Assembly: GCA_963739615.1 (NCBI GenBank)
Contig: CAVUBD010000015.1
Span: 191,820-255,819, forward strand
Length of the DNA: 64,000 bases
Origin: Palsa-504 sp963739615
Lineage (GTDB): Bacteria; Actinomycetota; Actinomycetes; Streptosporangiales; Streptosporangiaceae
Direction of reading: 5' to 3'
Shown here in pieces: positions 44,696-53,906 of this stretch. The notes beneath the pieces were generated by a model. The model was not told the DNA's origin, ran no database searches, and worked only from the letters and a program-made list of their open reading frames with translations. The position numbers and the translations under genes are program-made. Each line of letters begins with the position of its first letter. Within the stretch, counting starts at the first letter, position 1.

Positions 44696-45733
44696 TCACA
44701 ACGAGATCTTGACCACCGTCATCCCGGTCGCAGAACCCGGCTCGTCCATCGCGGCCAGCGCCTGGCCCAGGTCGTCGAGCCCGATCACCTGACCGATCAC
44801 CGAGCCAGGCTGCAGCGCCCCGTCCGCGACCATGGCCATCATGGCCGGGTAGTCGCGGGCGGCCATCCCGTGGGAGCCGTAGATCTCCAGTTCACGCGCG
44901 ATGAGCAGGTCCATCGGGAGCGGCGGCGCGGACGCCGGGCCGAGCAGCAGCCCGACCTGGATGTGCCGGCCGCGGCGGCGCAGGCAGCGGACCGAGGCCG
45001 CGGCGACGGGCGGCGAGCCCAGCGCGTCGATCGAGACGTGCGCTCCGCCGCCGGTGATCTCGGCGATGACCGCGGCCGTGTCCTCACCCAGGCCGACCGT
45101 GAACTCCGCGCCGAGGCCGCGGGCCCGCTCCAGGGCCGCGGTGGCAACATCCACGGCCACCACCCGAGCCCCCAGCGCCACCCCGATCATCACCGCGGAC
45201 AGGCCCACTCCGCCACAGCCGTGCACGGCCAGCCACTGCCCGGCCCGGATCCGGCCGTGCGCGGTCACCGCGCGGAAGGCCGTGGCGAAGCGGCAGCCCA
45301 GGCCGGCGGCCGTGACGAAATCCATCGATCCGGGCAGCGTCACCAGATTGACGTCCGCCGCGTGGATCGCCACCAGCTCGGCGAAGGACCCTGGCCCGGT
45401 AAATCCCGGCTGGGTCTGCCGCGGGCACACTTGCGCATCCCCGGCCAGGCAGTACTCACAGCGGCCGCAGCCGCAGGCGAACGGCACCGTCACCCGGTCC
45501 CCGGTCCGCCACCTGGTCACCTCCGGCCCGGCCTGGGCCACCACCCCGGCGAGCTCATGCCCGCCGATATGCGGCAGCGCGACGGGGTCGTGTCCCTTCC
45601 AGGCGTGCCAGTCCGACCGGCACACGCCGGTTGCGCCCACCGCGATGACCACCCCGTCGACCGGGCAGGCCGGATCGGCGACCTGCGTGAGCTCCGGGGT
45701 GAGCCCGTACCCGGCGTAGACGACCGCTCTCAC
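44696..45733 (-). CDS. Zinc-dependent alcohol dehydrogenase (MDR)
   Basis: 345-aa medium-chain dehydrogenase. Catalytic zinc ligands are in GVCRSDWHAWKGHD (Cys) and HIGGHELAG (His, Glu). The structural zinc site is CGCGRCEYCLAGDAQVC. The NAD(P) motif is VHGCGGVGLSAVMIG followed by VVAVDV, so NAD is likely. GTG 45733 overlaps the stop of the formyl-THF cyclo-ligase-like gene (GTGA). The substrate is probably an alcohol or polyol. Confidence 0.93.
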   Translation of the reverse strand: MRAVVYAGYGLTPELTQVADPACPVDGVVIAVGATGVCRSDWHAWKGHDPVALPHIGGHELAGVVAQAGPEVTRWRTGDRVTVPFACGCGRCEYCLAGDAQVCPRQTQPGFTGPGSFAELVAIHAADVNLVTLPGSMDFVTAAGLGCRFATAFRAVTAHGRIRAGQWLAVHGCGGVGLSAVMIGVALGARVVAVDVATAALERARGLGAEFTVGLGEDTAAVIAEITGGGAHVSIDALGSPPVAAASVRCLRRRGRHIQVGLLLGPASAPPLPMDLLIARELEIYGSHGMAARDYPAMMAMVADGALQPGSVIGQVIGLDDLGQALAAMDEPGSATGMTVVKISL

Positions 45734-46506
45734 GAGCCTGCCCTGAGCGCGGACAGCAGCGGAATGGCCGCGATCTTCTCCTCGGTCAGGTCGTCCCAGC
45801 AGATGCCGGCGGCCGTCCGCGGCCCGTGCCGGGGACGGCAGTCGATGACTCGCTCGGGCGTGATGATGAAGTCCGCCAGCACATCGTGGCCGGTCAGCGG
45901 GATCGCGTCGGCCGGGTAGACCTGGAGTTCGTGCACGGTGGTGACCGAGATGGTATGCGGTCCGATCAGGCCCGCCGTGGCGGCCAGCGCGAATTCCAGG
46001 TCGGCGAACCCGCCGCCCTTGCCCAGCCGGGCGCCGTCCTCGCCGACCGCGACACTGCCCATCACGACCAGGTCAACGGGGGAGAGGTCAGCCAGCGTGA
46101 CCCGCCGGGCCGAACGGGTCGCCCCCTTGATCGAGGACGCCGCGCGGGGCGGCTCGCTCAGGTGAGCGGGATCCAGCGCGAAGAACGGCTCCGGCTCCGC
46201 CAGCCGCGGCACCGCCATGTACACGGTCTTGCCGGCTTCAAGGGCGCGCTGCCGCACCGGCCACTGCGCGGAGTCCGGGTTGGCCTTGATGGTGCCGGCC
46301 GCCTGCCAGGCAGGCGTGGCGCGGAGCCGATCGGCGGCGGCCTCGGCGCCGGTGAAGTTCGGGATGCGCCCGGCGGCACCGGGGAACCGGGCGACCCTGG
46401 CCGCGCGCATCGCGGACCAGACCTCCTCACGCAACGCTGCCTTGGCGGCCAGCACGTCGGCCGGCCCCCCGGCATCACGATCATGACGCGGCGCGAGACG
46501 AGGCAT
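45730..46506 (-). CDS. 5-formyltetrahydrofolate cyclo-ligase family protein
   Basis: 258-aa member of the MTHFS fold. Motifs: VRQRALEAGKTVYMAVPRL, PVDLVVMGSVAVGEDGARLG and KGGGFADLEFALAATAGLIG, equivalent to the GxGGGYYD ATP/folate loop, where the aromatic pair is replaced by F-A-D-L. That change matches a divergent MTHFS-like subgroup, so true cyclo-ligase activity is uncertain. ATG 46506 is preferred. A recurring GGACCGTTCGG motif lies 35 bp upstream. Confidence 0.83.
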   Translation of the reverse strand: MPRLAPRHDRDAGGPADVLAAKAALREEVWSAMRAARVARFPGAAGRIPNFTGAEAAADRLRATPAWQAAGTIKANPDSAQWPVRQRALEAGKTVYMAVPRLAEPEPFFALDPAHLSEPPRAASSIKGATRSARRVTLADLSPVDLVVMGSVAVGEDGARLGKGGGFADLEFALAATAGLIGPHTISVTTVHELQVYPADAIPLTGHDVLADFIITPERVIDCRPRHGPRTAAGICWDDLTEEKIAAIPLLSALRAGS

Positions 46507-46534
46507 GCGCCCATCCTGCCCCAAGGTCACAGGC

Positions 46535-46551
46535 ATTATTCCGAACGGTCC
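46535..46551 (-). promoter_or_regulatory. Candidate promoter motif upstream of the cyclo-ligase-like gene
   Basis: Minus-strand GGACCGTTCGG (46541-46551) directly followed by AATAAT, 35 bp before the start codon. Confidence 0.4.
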
Positions 46552-46703
46552 GTCCTGCGTGCCCCGCCCCACCTGCGTGCCGCCCGTCGAAGTCGCACCC
46601 GCCCCCCTCGCGCGTCCCTCCTGCCAACCCGCGTCCCTCCAGGCTCAGCGGCCGTGCCCGGCCGCGGTCCTGCGCATGCGATGCCACTCCCGGGTGGCTA
46701 CCA

Positions 46704-47078
46704 GTGCCATCACCACGGCGACCAGCAGCCCCCGATGCCGCGGCCGCCCCTCCCTCCCCGATCCCTACCTTCACCGAGCAGGACGCCGGGGATGACCCGT
46801 CGGCCGGGCCGGTCACGATCGCCCCCATCAGCGGTCGTTGCCGCTCCAGCTACGGCTCGGTCTGGAAATTCGTGCTCACGCACCCGACCTTCTTGCTCCA
46901 TATCGTCGTGGCCACGATAGCCCTTGTCGCGGCAGCCATACTGCTAGCTGGGTCTATCCGAAGCCGTCGCTGGCCATGGATTATCGTGGCGGTTACAGGC
47001 CTGGCTTTCCTCTTGCTGGCTTTCGTATCTGGCGAGAAATATGTCGGTGGCTCTGCGTCGTTACCCGATACGGGTTAG
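46704..47078 (+). CDS. Small two-helix membrane protein (possible C-terminal fragment)
   Basis: 124 aa as read. The first 45 residues are Pro/Ala-rich and look random. The rest has two membrane helices (LLHIVVATIALVAAAILLAG and WPWIIVAVTGLAFLLLAFVS) and a tail GEKYVGGSASLPDTG. No clear RBS precedes ATG 46704. It may be the C-terminal piece of a larger membrane protein whose 5' part is gone. Family not recognised. Confidence 0.4.
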   Translation: MPSPRRPAAPDAAAAPPSPIPTFTEQDAGDDPSAGPVTIAPISGRCRSSYGSVWKFVLTHPTFLLHIVVATIALVAAAILLAGSIRSRRWPWIIVAVTGLAFLLLAFVSGEKYVGGSASLPDTG

Positions 47079-47684
47079 GACCCCGCTCCGCTCTCCGGCC
47101 TGCAAAATCCACGCTCAGGCCTGCCAGGCAAGCCCCGTGCGGGTGCCGGTCGTTATCGTGTGTTATGTCCCCCCGATAGAGGGCATGATGTCACGCAAAG
47201 ATCTGAAATCGGCTGCGGTCCGCCTCGCAAAATAGCAACGTGAAACTCCGTGACATCGCCGTCGCCATCGTGACCAGCACTACCGGTGAGCCTCCGCAGC
47301 CGCCGCCCCTGTTCGAGGAACGGTAGCCGCCGGCAGGCCAGGCCGCCGTAACCGCAGGCAGGCCAGGCCGCCGTAACCCGGCAGTTGGTCAGGCGCCGCC
47401 GCCGCCGTCGCTTTCAGCCTTCGCGGTGGTGGCTCGGCCGGCATCGTAACCAGGGCTACCTGGCCGATCCACAGCACCGGACAGTGCTCACCAGACACGT
47501 ATCACCACCATCTGTTCATGTTGAAAGACAGCGGGGCCGCGTCCCTGGACCCTGAAGGCGGCTGCCAGCGAGTCTGGCCGCGCACGCGACATTATGTACG
47601 CGCGCGCCGGTGCGACGCAAGGCGGCGCCGCGCGCGTCCGGCCCGGCGAGATAACGCCCCGCGCGTCCAGCTGAGCGGCCCTGA
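47079..47684. other. 606-bp region without a recognised gene
   Basis: Holds a CCCCCCGATAGAGGG motif at 47169-47183 that resembles the dyad at 16108. It also has a 16-codon reading frame ending MSRKDLKSAAVRLAK and a 28-codon frame from GTG 47240 (VKLRDIAVAIVTSTTGE). A 22-bp direct repeat (GGCAGGCCAGG plus CCGCCGTAACC) lies at 47332-47353 and 47357-47378. No intact gene is supported; the short frames may be gene remnants. Confidence 0.5.
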
Positions 47685-49166
47685 TCAGACCAGCGACCGC
47701 AGCGTCGCTCGTGCCCCGCGCTCGTGCAGCGAGTCCAGCGCGGACAGGTAGGCGGTGACGAAACGCTTGTCGTCCGCCAGGTCCCCGAACACGTCACGGT
47801 TGGCGATGAACGCGCCGGGTTCGGCGCACTCACGCCGGGCGAGCGGGGTGAGGCTGTCCGCGAGCCGGTCGACCACCTCGATCGGCTCGCCGCGCTCATC
47901 GACACCCTCGGCGTAGCGTGCCCAGCTCGCCACTACCGCGGCCGACCGCCTGATCTCGCCGCCGACCGCGAGCTGCTCACGGATCACCGGCAGGAGCCAC
48001 TTCGGGATCCGGTCCGAGCTCTGCGCGCACAGCCGCGCAACGGTGTCGCGGACCTGCGGGTTGGAGAAACGCTCGATCAGCGTGTGCTTGTACCCATCGA
48101 GATCCACCCCAGGAACGGGCGGCAGGGTCGGAGTGGCCTCGGCGTCCATGTAACCGAGGAGGAAAGCCCGGAACAAGGGATCCTGGGCGGCCTCGTGGAC
48201 CAGCCGGTAGCCGGACAGGTAGGCGAAGTAGCACAGGGCCTGATGGCTACCGTTGAGCAGCCTCAGCTTCATCAGCTCGTAGGGCTCTACCTGGTCGACG
48301 AGCTGCACACCGACCTTCTCATACGGTGGCCGTCCGGCCGTGAAGGCATCCTCGAGCACCCACTGCGTGTAGGGCTCGCAGACGACCGGCCACAGGTCGT
48401 CGATCCCGAACCGCTCCCGGACCTCGGCGCGGTCCTCGTCGGTGGTCACCGGAGTGATGCGGTCGACCATCGAGGTGGGAAAGCGTGCCTCGCGTTCCAC
48501 CCAGTCGCCCAGTTCCGGATCCCGCAGCCGGGCGAAGGCGGTGAAAACCTTCCTGGACAGGTGACCGTTGCCCTGCAGGTTGTCGCAGGACATGATCGTG
48601 AACGGCGCCAGCCCGAGTATGCGGCGGCGCCGCAGCGCCTCGGTGATCAGGCCGAACGTGGTCCGCGGAACCGCGCCGGGTTCCAGATCGCGGATCACGT
48701 CCGGGTTGGCCGCGTCGAACTCGCCGGTGACGTCACTGATGTTGTACCCGCCCTCGGTGACCGTCAGCGACACGATCCGGGTCGAGGGCGCGGCCATCTT
48801 CTCGATGACCGCCTCCGGATCGTCGGGCGCGAACAGGTACTCCACGATCGATCCGATCACCCGCGGCTCGTACGTCCCGTCGGCGTGCTTGAGCACTAGC
48901 GTGTAGAGGCCGTCCTGGGCGTCCAGCGCACGCTTCATCGTCCGGTCGGCCGCCATCACCCCGACGCCGCAGATGCCGTAGTCAGGCGCCGCGCCGTGGT
49001 TCAGCAGCCGGTCGTGGTACATCGCCTGGTGCGCACGGTGGAAACCGCCGACGCCGAAGTGGACGACACCTGGCGTGACCAGGTTCCGGTCATAGGCAGG
49101 CACCGGCACTTGGCCACCCAGGTACGCGAGCGTCCGCGCGTTGAGCGGTTGCGGCTTAACCCGCAA
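47685..49166 (-). CDS. Mannitol 2-dehydrogenase (polyol dehydrogenase family)
   Basis: 493-aa long-chain dehydrogenase converting D-mannitol (or D-arabinitol) to D-fructose (or xylulose) with NAD. N-terminal cofactor segment VHFGVGGFHRAHQAMYHDRL; SLTVTEGGYNISDVTGEFD; TIMSCDNLQGNGHLSRKVF; and catalytic Lys/His in ELMKLRLLNGSHQALCYFAYL. Length is standard. Its start overlaps the stop of a truncated ABC-ATPase gene by 11 bp. The fructokinase 1 kb away on the other strand would use its product. Confidence 0.92.
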   Translation of the reverse strand: MRVKPQPLNARTLAYLGGQVPVPAYDRNLVTPGVVHFGVGGFHRAHQAMYHDRLLNHGAAPDYGICGVGVMAADRTMKRALDAQDGLYTLVLKHADGTYEPRVIGSIVEYLFAPDDPEAVIEKMAAPSTRIVSLTVTEGGYNISDVTGEFDAANPDVIRDLEPGAVPRTTFGLITEALRRRRILGLAPFTIMSCDNLQGNGHLSRKVFTAFARLRDPELGDWVEREARFPTSMVDRITPVTTDEDRAEVRERFGIDDLWPVVCEPYTQWVLEDAFTAGRPPYEKVGVQLVDQVEPYELMKLRLLNGSHQALCYFAYLSGYRLVHEAAQDPLFRAFLLGYMDAEATPTLPPVPGVDLDGYKHTLIERFSNPQVRDTVARLCAQSSDRIPKWLLPVIREQLAVGGEIRRSAAVVASWARYAEGVDERGEPIEVVDRLADSLTPLARRECAEPGAFIANRDVFGDLADDKRFVTAYLSALDSLHERGARATLRSLV

Positions 49167-49619
49167 GGCGGGCTCCCGTCACCGGATGGAACGCGAAGAC
49201 GTCATCTGGCCGTACCCGGAATGTGACGTTCTGGCCAGGCGTCAGGCTCACCCGGCCTTCGGTGCGGGCCACCACCTGGTTCCCGCTCCCGGCCAGGCGG
49301 ACGTGCAGCAGGGCGTCGGCCCCGAGCTCTTCGATCAGGATCACCTCGCCGGCCAGGTCTCCCGAACTGTCCGCCACGTGCAGGTGCTCTGGCCGTATGC
49401 CGATGACGAGTTCACTGAGGCCGGCCTGCCCGGCCGCCGTGCGGACCGCGGACGGGAGCGGGAACGTGGTCCCCGCCAGCCGGGTGCTCCCTCGGTAAGC
49501 GGGACCGTCTGCAGGTTCATCGCGGGCGACCCGATGAACCCGGCGACGAACTGGTTCACCGGGTTGTCGTATAGCTGGCGCGGCGTGTCGCACTGCTGCA
49601 GCTTCCCTCCGCCCGGTAC
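49156..49619 (-). pseudogene. C-terminal part of a sugar ABC-transporter ATPase (MsmX/UgpC type)
   Basis: Encodes LQQCDTPRQLYDNPVNQFVA-GFIGSPAMN, the end of the nucleotide-binding domain, then after a frameshift near 49495 the regulatory TOBE region: LVIGIRPEHLHVADS, GEVILIEELGADALLHVRL and VTFRVRPDDVFAFHPVTG. Walker A, the signature and Walker B (about 210 N-terminal residues) are absent. Position and family point to a lost polyol transporter beside mannitol dehydrogenase. Confidence 0.7.
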
Positions 49620-49630
49620 GTTCACTCGCT

Positions 49631-49807
49631 TCACTTGATGGCTCCCATCGACAGGCCGCGGACCGGCGAGCGCCGGGCTATCCAGCCCACCAGAATCACC
49701 GGCACCGACGCAACCGTGGCCGCCGCCGACAGGTGCGCGATGTACAGCCCTTCCTGGGGGACGGAACTGATCAGGAACATCGGCATGTTCATGGCCTGGT
49801 CACGCAC
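49631..49807 (-). pseudogene. C-terminal stub of a polyol ABC-transporter permease
   Basis: Encodes LYIAHLSAAATVASVPVILV then GWIARRSPVRGLSMGAIK and stop, the characteristic end of MalG/SmoG-type permeases. About 220 preceding residues, with the EAA loop and most membrane spans, are missing. It lies directly upstream of the truncated ATPase in the normal transporter order. Confidence 0.65.
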
Positions 49808-49850
49808 GCGAGTCTCGCCCGAGCCCTGCTCAACGTGGACGACCAGCGCG

Positions 49851-50063
49851 ACCGTGGACCCTAACGGGCCGCTATCAGGCGGTACCGCGAACCGCGGGCT
49901 GGTCGTCCGCGTCTGGCACACCGTGCTCAGGCCCACCGCGCCCTGCTGGCGGGCCACCCACGCGCTGCTCGCTCACCTGTCCGCCGTCGGCTTCGACGGC
50001 GCCCCCCGTGTCCTGGGGGTCGGCCTCGCCACCGAGACGCTGACCTATATGGCGGGCCCGATG
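49851..50063 (+). pseudogene. N-terminal fragment of an aminoglycoside-phosphotransferase-fold gene
   Basis: Encodes PLSGGTANRGLVVRV, VLRPTAPCWRATHALLAHLS, VGFDGAPRVLGV and ETLTYMAGPM, the first 65 or so residues of an APH-family kinase (beta strands, then the EVLTYIxG hinge). The catalytic HGD and DxD regions are absent; unrelated DNA follows. It is one more gene stub in the mannitol-locus junction. Confidence 0.6.
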
Positions 50064-50137
50064 ACCCATGTACACCGAACGGGTGATCACCGTAAGCTGT
50101 GTGGCCGTGCGCAAATGTTCCCCCGCCAGGCCAGCCA

Positions 50138-51127
50138 GTGACTGACCAGGGCCAGCGCCGGATAACCGTCGCGGGCGAGGCCCTGATCGACCTGATCATG
50201 GATCCGGATGGCCGCCTTGATCCCAGGCCCGGGGGCGGCCCGTTCAACGTCGCCCGCGCCGTCGCCCGGCTCGGCCAGCCCGCGGCCTTCCTCGGCCGGC
50301 TGTCGCAGGACCGGTTCGGGCGGATGATGCGGGAGGACCTGGACTGCCACGGTGTCCTCGTCCCGCTCGAGTCCGCCGACGCGCCCACCACGCTGGCGGT
50401 CGTGGACGTCGACGCGGCCGGCGTCCCCGGCTACCGCTTCTACCTGACCGGCACGGCGGCGGCGGCGATCGAACCCGGGCAGGCCAGCCTGCCCCCGGAC
50501 ACCACGGCCCTGCACGTCGGCACCCTGGGCCTGGTCATGGAGCCGATCGCGACCAGCCTGGACCAACTGGTGACCTCGCTGCCCGGGGACATCACGCTGA
50601 TGCTCGACCCGAACTGCCGTCCCAGCGTGATCGCGTCACGGCGGGCCTACCTGGACCGGCTGGATGGCATCGTGCGCCGGGCGGACCTGGTCAAGATGAG
50701 CACCGAGGACCTGGCCTACCTGTATCCCGGCGACGCCGCCGCTCACGCCGCCGCGGACCTGCTCGGCCGGGGCCCCGCGTGCGTGGTGATCACCGACGGC
50801 GCGGCGCCCGTGCGCGCCTTCACTCGGGGTCACGAGGGCGGAGGTCAGGAGATCCGCGTCGAGGTCCCGCCCGCTGAGGTCGCGGACACGGTGGGGGCCG
50901 GTGACGCGTTCGGCGGCGCCTTCCTCACCTGGTGGGTGGGCAACGGGCTCGGCCGGGCCGACCTGGGCGAACCGTCGGCCGTGCGCAGCGCGATGCAGGC
51001 GGCGGTCTGGGCCTCGGTGGTCACCTGCACGCGCCGCGGCGCCGAACCGCCCTGGGCGTACGAGCTAGCCGGCCATGAAGGCTGGCGCTGGCTGACCCCT
51101 AACCCCGCAGCAGGATGCCGCGGATGA
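50138..51127 (+). CDS. PfkB-family carbohydrate kinase (fructokinase-like)
   Basis: 329-aa ribokinase-fold sugar kinase. PRPGGGPFNVARAVARLG is the substrate GG motif, IDLIMDP the first strand, and DTVGAGDAFGGAFLTWW the anion hole and catalytic Asp. FLGRLSQDRFGRMMREDL and LMLDPNCRPSVI match bacterial fructokinases. GTG 50138 starts just before the conserved ITVAGEALIDL. Together with mannitol dehydrogenase it would feed fructose into glycolysis. Its 3' end overlaps the convergent DinB gene by 29 bp. Confidence 0.88.
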   Translation: MTDQGQRRITVAGEALIDLIMDPDGRLDPRPGGGPFNVARAVARLGQPAAFLGRLSQDRFGRMMREDLDCHGVLVPLESADAPTTLAVVDVDAAGVPGYRFYLTGTAAAAIEPGQASLPPDTTALHVGTLGLVMEPIATSLDQLVTSLPGDITLMLDPNCRPSVIASRRAYLDRLDGIVRRADLVKMSTEDLAYLYPGDAAAHAAADLLGRGPACVVITDGAAPVRAFTRGHEGGGQEIRVEVPPAEVADTVGAGDAFGGAFLTWWVGNGLGRADLGEPSAVRSAMQAAVWASVVTCTRRGAEPPWAYELAGHEGWRWLTPNPAAGCRG

Positions 51128-51602
51128 ACGCCGCCTGACCCGCGTGCTGCAGGCCGTCGGAGATCACGCTGACCAGCCGCACGCCCATCGTCACCGGCGG
51201 ATCCCAGCCCTCGTCCACGACCCGGTCCAGGTCCTCGTCCGTGATGCCGCGGACCAGCCGGACGGCCTGCTCGTGCACCGCGTCCTGGTAGCCGGTGAGC
51301 AAATCGGCCGACGGCACCGTGACCTGGGCGACCTGCTCGGAGCTGTGCCCGTAGCCGATGTCGGACGGCTCGAACGGCAGCTCGAACCGCTTGCCGTACT
51401 CGGTCCAGACCTGCGGCACCCCGAACGCCCCGGCCAGGTGATCGTCCTGCACCCGGGTCAGATGCCAGCACAGCCAGGCGATCGAGTTCGCGTCCCGGTC
51501 CAGCCGGGCGGCCAGCTGGCTGCCGGTCAGGCCCCGGACCGCCTCGTGCACCGTCTGCTGGATCCGGTCGAAGGCATCAGCCAGAAGTTCCGCGCTCGTC
51601 AT
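51099..51602 (-). CDS. DinB-fold mycothiol-dependent transferase-like protein
   Basis: 167-aa four-helix-bundle protein of the DinB/DUF664 superfamily, which includes mycothiol-dependent S-transferases and isomerases of actinobacteria. The metal-binding His residues can be placed in SIAWLCWHLTRVQDDHLAG and SDGLQHAGQAAFIRG. ATG 51602 is preferred over 51608. A GGACCGTTCGG-ATAAAT motif ends about 10 bp before the start, so the transcript may be nearly leaderless. Confidence 0.87.
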   Translation of the reverse strand: MTSAELLADAFDRIQQTVHEAVRGLTGSQLAARLDRDANSIAWLCWHLTRVQDDHLAGAFGVPQVWTEYGKRFELPFEPSDIGYGHSSEQVAQVTVPSADLLTGYQDAVHEQAVRLVRGITDEDLDRVVDEGWDPPVTMGVRLVSVISDGLQHAGQAAFIRGILLRG

Positions 51603-51608
51603 AAGCAA

Positions 51609-51626
51609 AATTTATCCGAACGGTCC
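51609..51626 (-). promoter_or_regulatory. Candidate promoter motif upstream of the DinB gene
   Basis: Minus-strand GGACCGTTCGG (51616-51626) directly followed by ATAAATT. The start codon lies about 10 bp further on. Confidence 0.45.
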
Positions 51627-51702
51627 TCGGTAACACGCCCAGACACCTGCTCCGCCGCCCCGCATGGTCGCGGCTGACGGTGCTGCGAGGTACCGTTCCG
51701 AC

Positions 51703-53773
51703 GTGCCCCCCTCGATACCAGACGCTCCGATACCGAACGTCGGCCGTCTCCTGGCCGCCGCCGTCAGCGGTATCGGCGGCGCGGAACGGCCCGGTCAGGT
51801 CGCGATGGCCGAGGCGGTGCGGGATGCCATCGAGACCGGCGAGCACCTGGCCGTCCAGGCCGGCACCGGCACCGGAAAGTCGCTGGCCTACCTGGTCCCG
51901 GCCGTCCGGCACGCGATGACGACGGGCAGCACGGTCGTGGTCGCCACGGCCACCATCGCGCTGCAGCGCCAGCTGATCGACCGTGACCTGCCCCGGCTGG
52001 CCGCGGCGCTGGCGCCGATGCTCGGCCGCGAGCCGACGTTCGCCATCTTGAAGGGCAGGCGCAACTACCTGTGCCTGCACCGGCAGCGCGGCGGCGTGGC
52101 GGAGGACCCGCAGGACGCGCTGTTCGACCCCGTCGATGCAGGGCCCGCCTCGCCGCTGGGCCGTCAGGTCAAGCGGCTGCACGAGTGGGCCGAGCAGACG
52201 GCGTCCGGCGACCGGGACGAGCTGGTGCCCGGCGTGCCCGAGGCGGCCTGGCGTCAGGTCTCGGTCAGCGCGCAGGAATGCATCGGCGCGCAGCGCTGCC
52301 CGTTCGGCTCGCGGTGCTTCGCCGAGAAGGCCCGGGACGTGGCGGCGGAGGCGGACATCGTGGTGACCAACCACGCGCTGCTCGCGATCGACGCCACCTC
52401 CGACATCGACGTCCTGCCCGAGCACGACGTGGTGATCATCGATGAGGCGCACGACCTGGTGGACCGGGTCACCTCGGCCACCACGGGGGAGCTGTCAGGA
52501 CCCGCGGTGGACGCCGCCGCCCGCCGGGCCGGCCGCCTGACCGAATCCGCCGCCGCGGAAGGCAGCGCGACGGCCGTGGCCGACGGGCTGCGCCATGCGG
52601 CGGGCGCGCTCACGATCGATCTCGGTGACGCGCCCGCGGGCCGGATGGACCAGCTCTCCGACGCGCTGGCCGCCACGCTGACCTCGGTCAAGGACGCGGC
52701 CGGCGCGTGCGCGGACGCGGTCCGGGCCAGCGCGTCCGGCCAGGAGGAAGATCCGGCCCGGCTGGCGGCGGCCCGGATGACCCTGGCCTCGCTGGATGAG
52801 CTGCAGCGTGCCGCCAGCCGGATCCTGGACTCGTTCGGCCGGCCGATCAACGAGCGCGACGAGGTGGTCTGGCTCGACCGCCCGTTCGTCGCGGACGCCC
52901 GCCGGGCCCCCACGCTGCGGGTGGCGCCGCTCGAGGTCGGCCGGGTGCTGCGGACTCGCCTGTTCGGCGAGCGCACGGTGACGCTCACCTCGGCCACCCT
53001 CGCCCTCGGCGGCTCATTCACGCCGCTGGCCATCCAGTGGGGTTTGGGTGCTGTCGTCCTCGGGGGGGACGACCCCCCCCAGACCCAGCCCCCCGGACCG
53101 CTCGCGTGGAAGGGGATCGACGTCGGCTCGCCGTTCGATCATCCGCGCAGCGGCATCTTGTACGTGGCCAGGCACCTGCCGCCACCGGGCCGGGAGCAGC
53201 TTCCCGAGGCGTACCTGACCGAGCTCGAGGAGCTGATCGACGCGGCGGGCGGGCGCACGCTGGGGCTGTTCTCGTCGATGCGGGCGGCCAAGGAAGCCGC
53301 CGGGGCGCTCCGCGAGCGGATCAAGCAGCCGCTGCTCTGCCAGGGCGACGATGCCACCGCCCAGCTGGTCAGGCAGTTCGCCGAGGACGAGCCGACCTGC
53401 CTGTTCGGCACCTTGTCGCTGTGGCAGGGCGTGGACGTGCCGGGTAACTCGCTGCAGCTGGTGGTCATCGACCGGATCCCGTTCCCGCGGCCCGACGACC
53501 CGCTGGCCTCGGCCCGCCAGCGCGCGGTGGCCGCGCGCGGCGGCAACGGGTTCATGACGGTCGCGGCGTCGCAGGCCGCGTTGCTGCTGGCCCAGGGGGC
53601 CTGCGCTGCTGCGGACGATGACCGACCGCGGCGTGGTCGCCGTCCTCGATCCCCGGCTGATGACGGCCCGCTACGGGGACTTCCTCCGCGCGTCGCTGCC
53701 GCCGTTCTGGACCACTGCCGACCCCGCCCTGGTCCGCGCCGCCCTCCGCCGCCTAGCCGCTTCGTCGGTTTGA
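51703..53773 (+). CDS. DinG/XPD-like ATP-dependent DNA helicase (one frameshift)
   Basis: About 690 codons. Walker A QAGTGTGKSLAYLVPA; VVATATIALQRQLID (Ia); an iron-sulfur cluster set with cysteines in NYLCLH and QECIGAQRCPFGSRC; DEAH box VVIIDEAHDLVDRV; LTSATLALGG (III); TCLFGTLSLWQGVDVPG and IDRIPFPRPDDP (V, VI). Near 53605 the frame breaks (LLLAQGA) and the true end continues as LLRTMTDRGVVAVLDPRLMT to LRRLAASSV and stop at 53773. A GC-rich palindrome at 53037-53094 adds about 20 in-frame residues of unconserved sequence after IQWG. GTG 51703 start. Confidence 0.88.
53037..53094. repeat. In-frame palindromic (REP-like) element inside the helicase gene
   Basis: GGGTTTGGG pairs with CCCAGACCC on the outside and GTCGTCC with GGACGAC (or G7 with C7) on the inside, forming a long hairpin. 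It interrupts a conserved part of the DinG-like helicase, adding residues such as GLGAVVLGGDDPPQ. This looks like an inserted palindromic repeat; copy number in the genome is unknown. Confidence 0.6.
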
Positions 53774-53906
53774 TCCCTTACGGCCAGGTTACGGCCGCCC
53801 TGATACGGATGAAACGCTGGTTGCTTGGTAACATTTTGGGAACTACAGGCTTTGGGTATTCGTTGTGCCTGACGACTGATCGCCCAGTCGCGGCAGGAGG
53901 TCGCGC

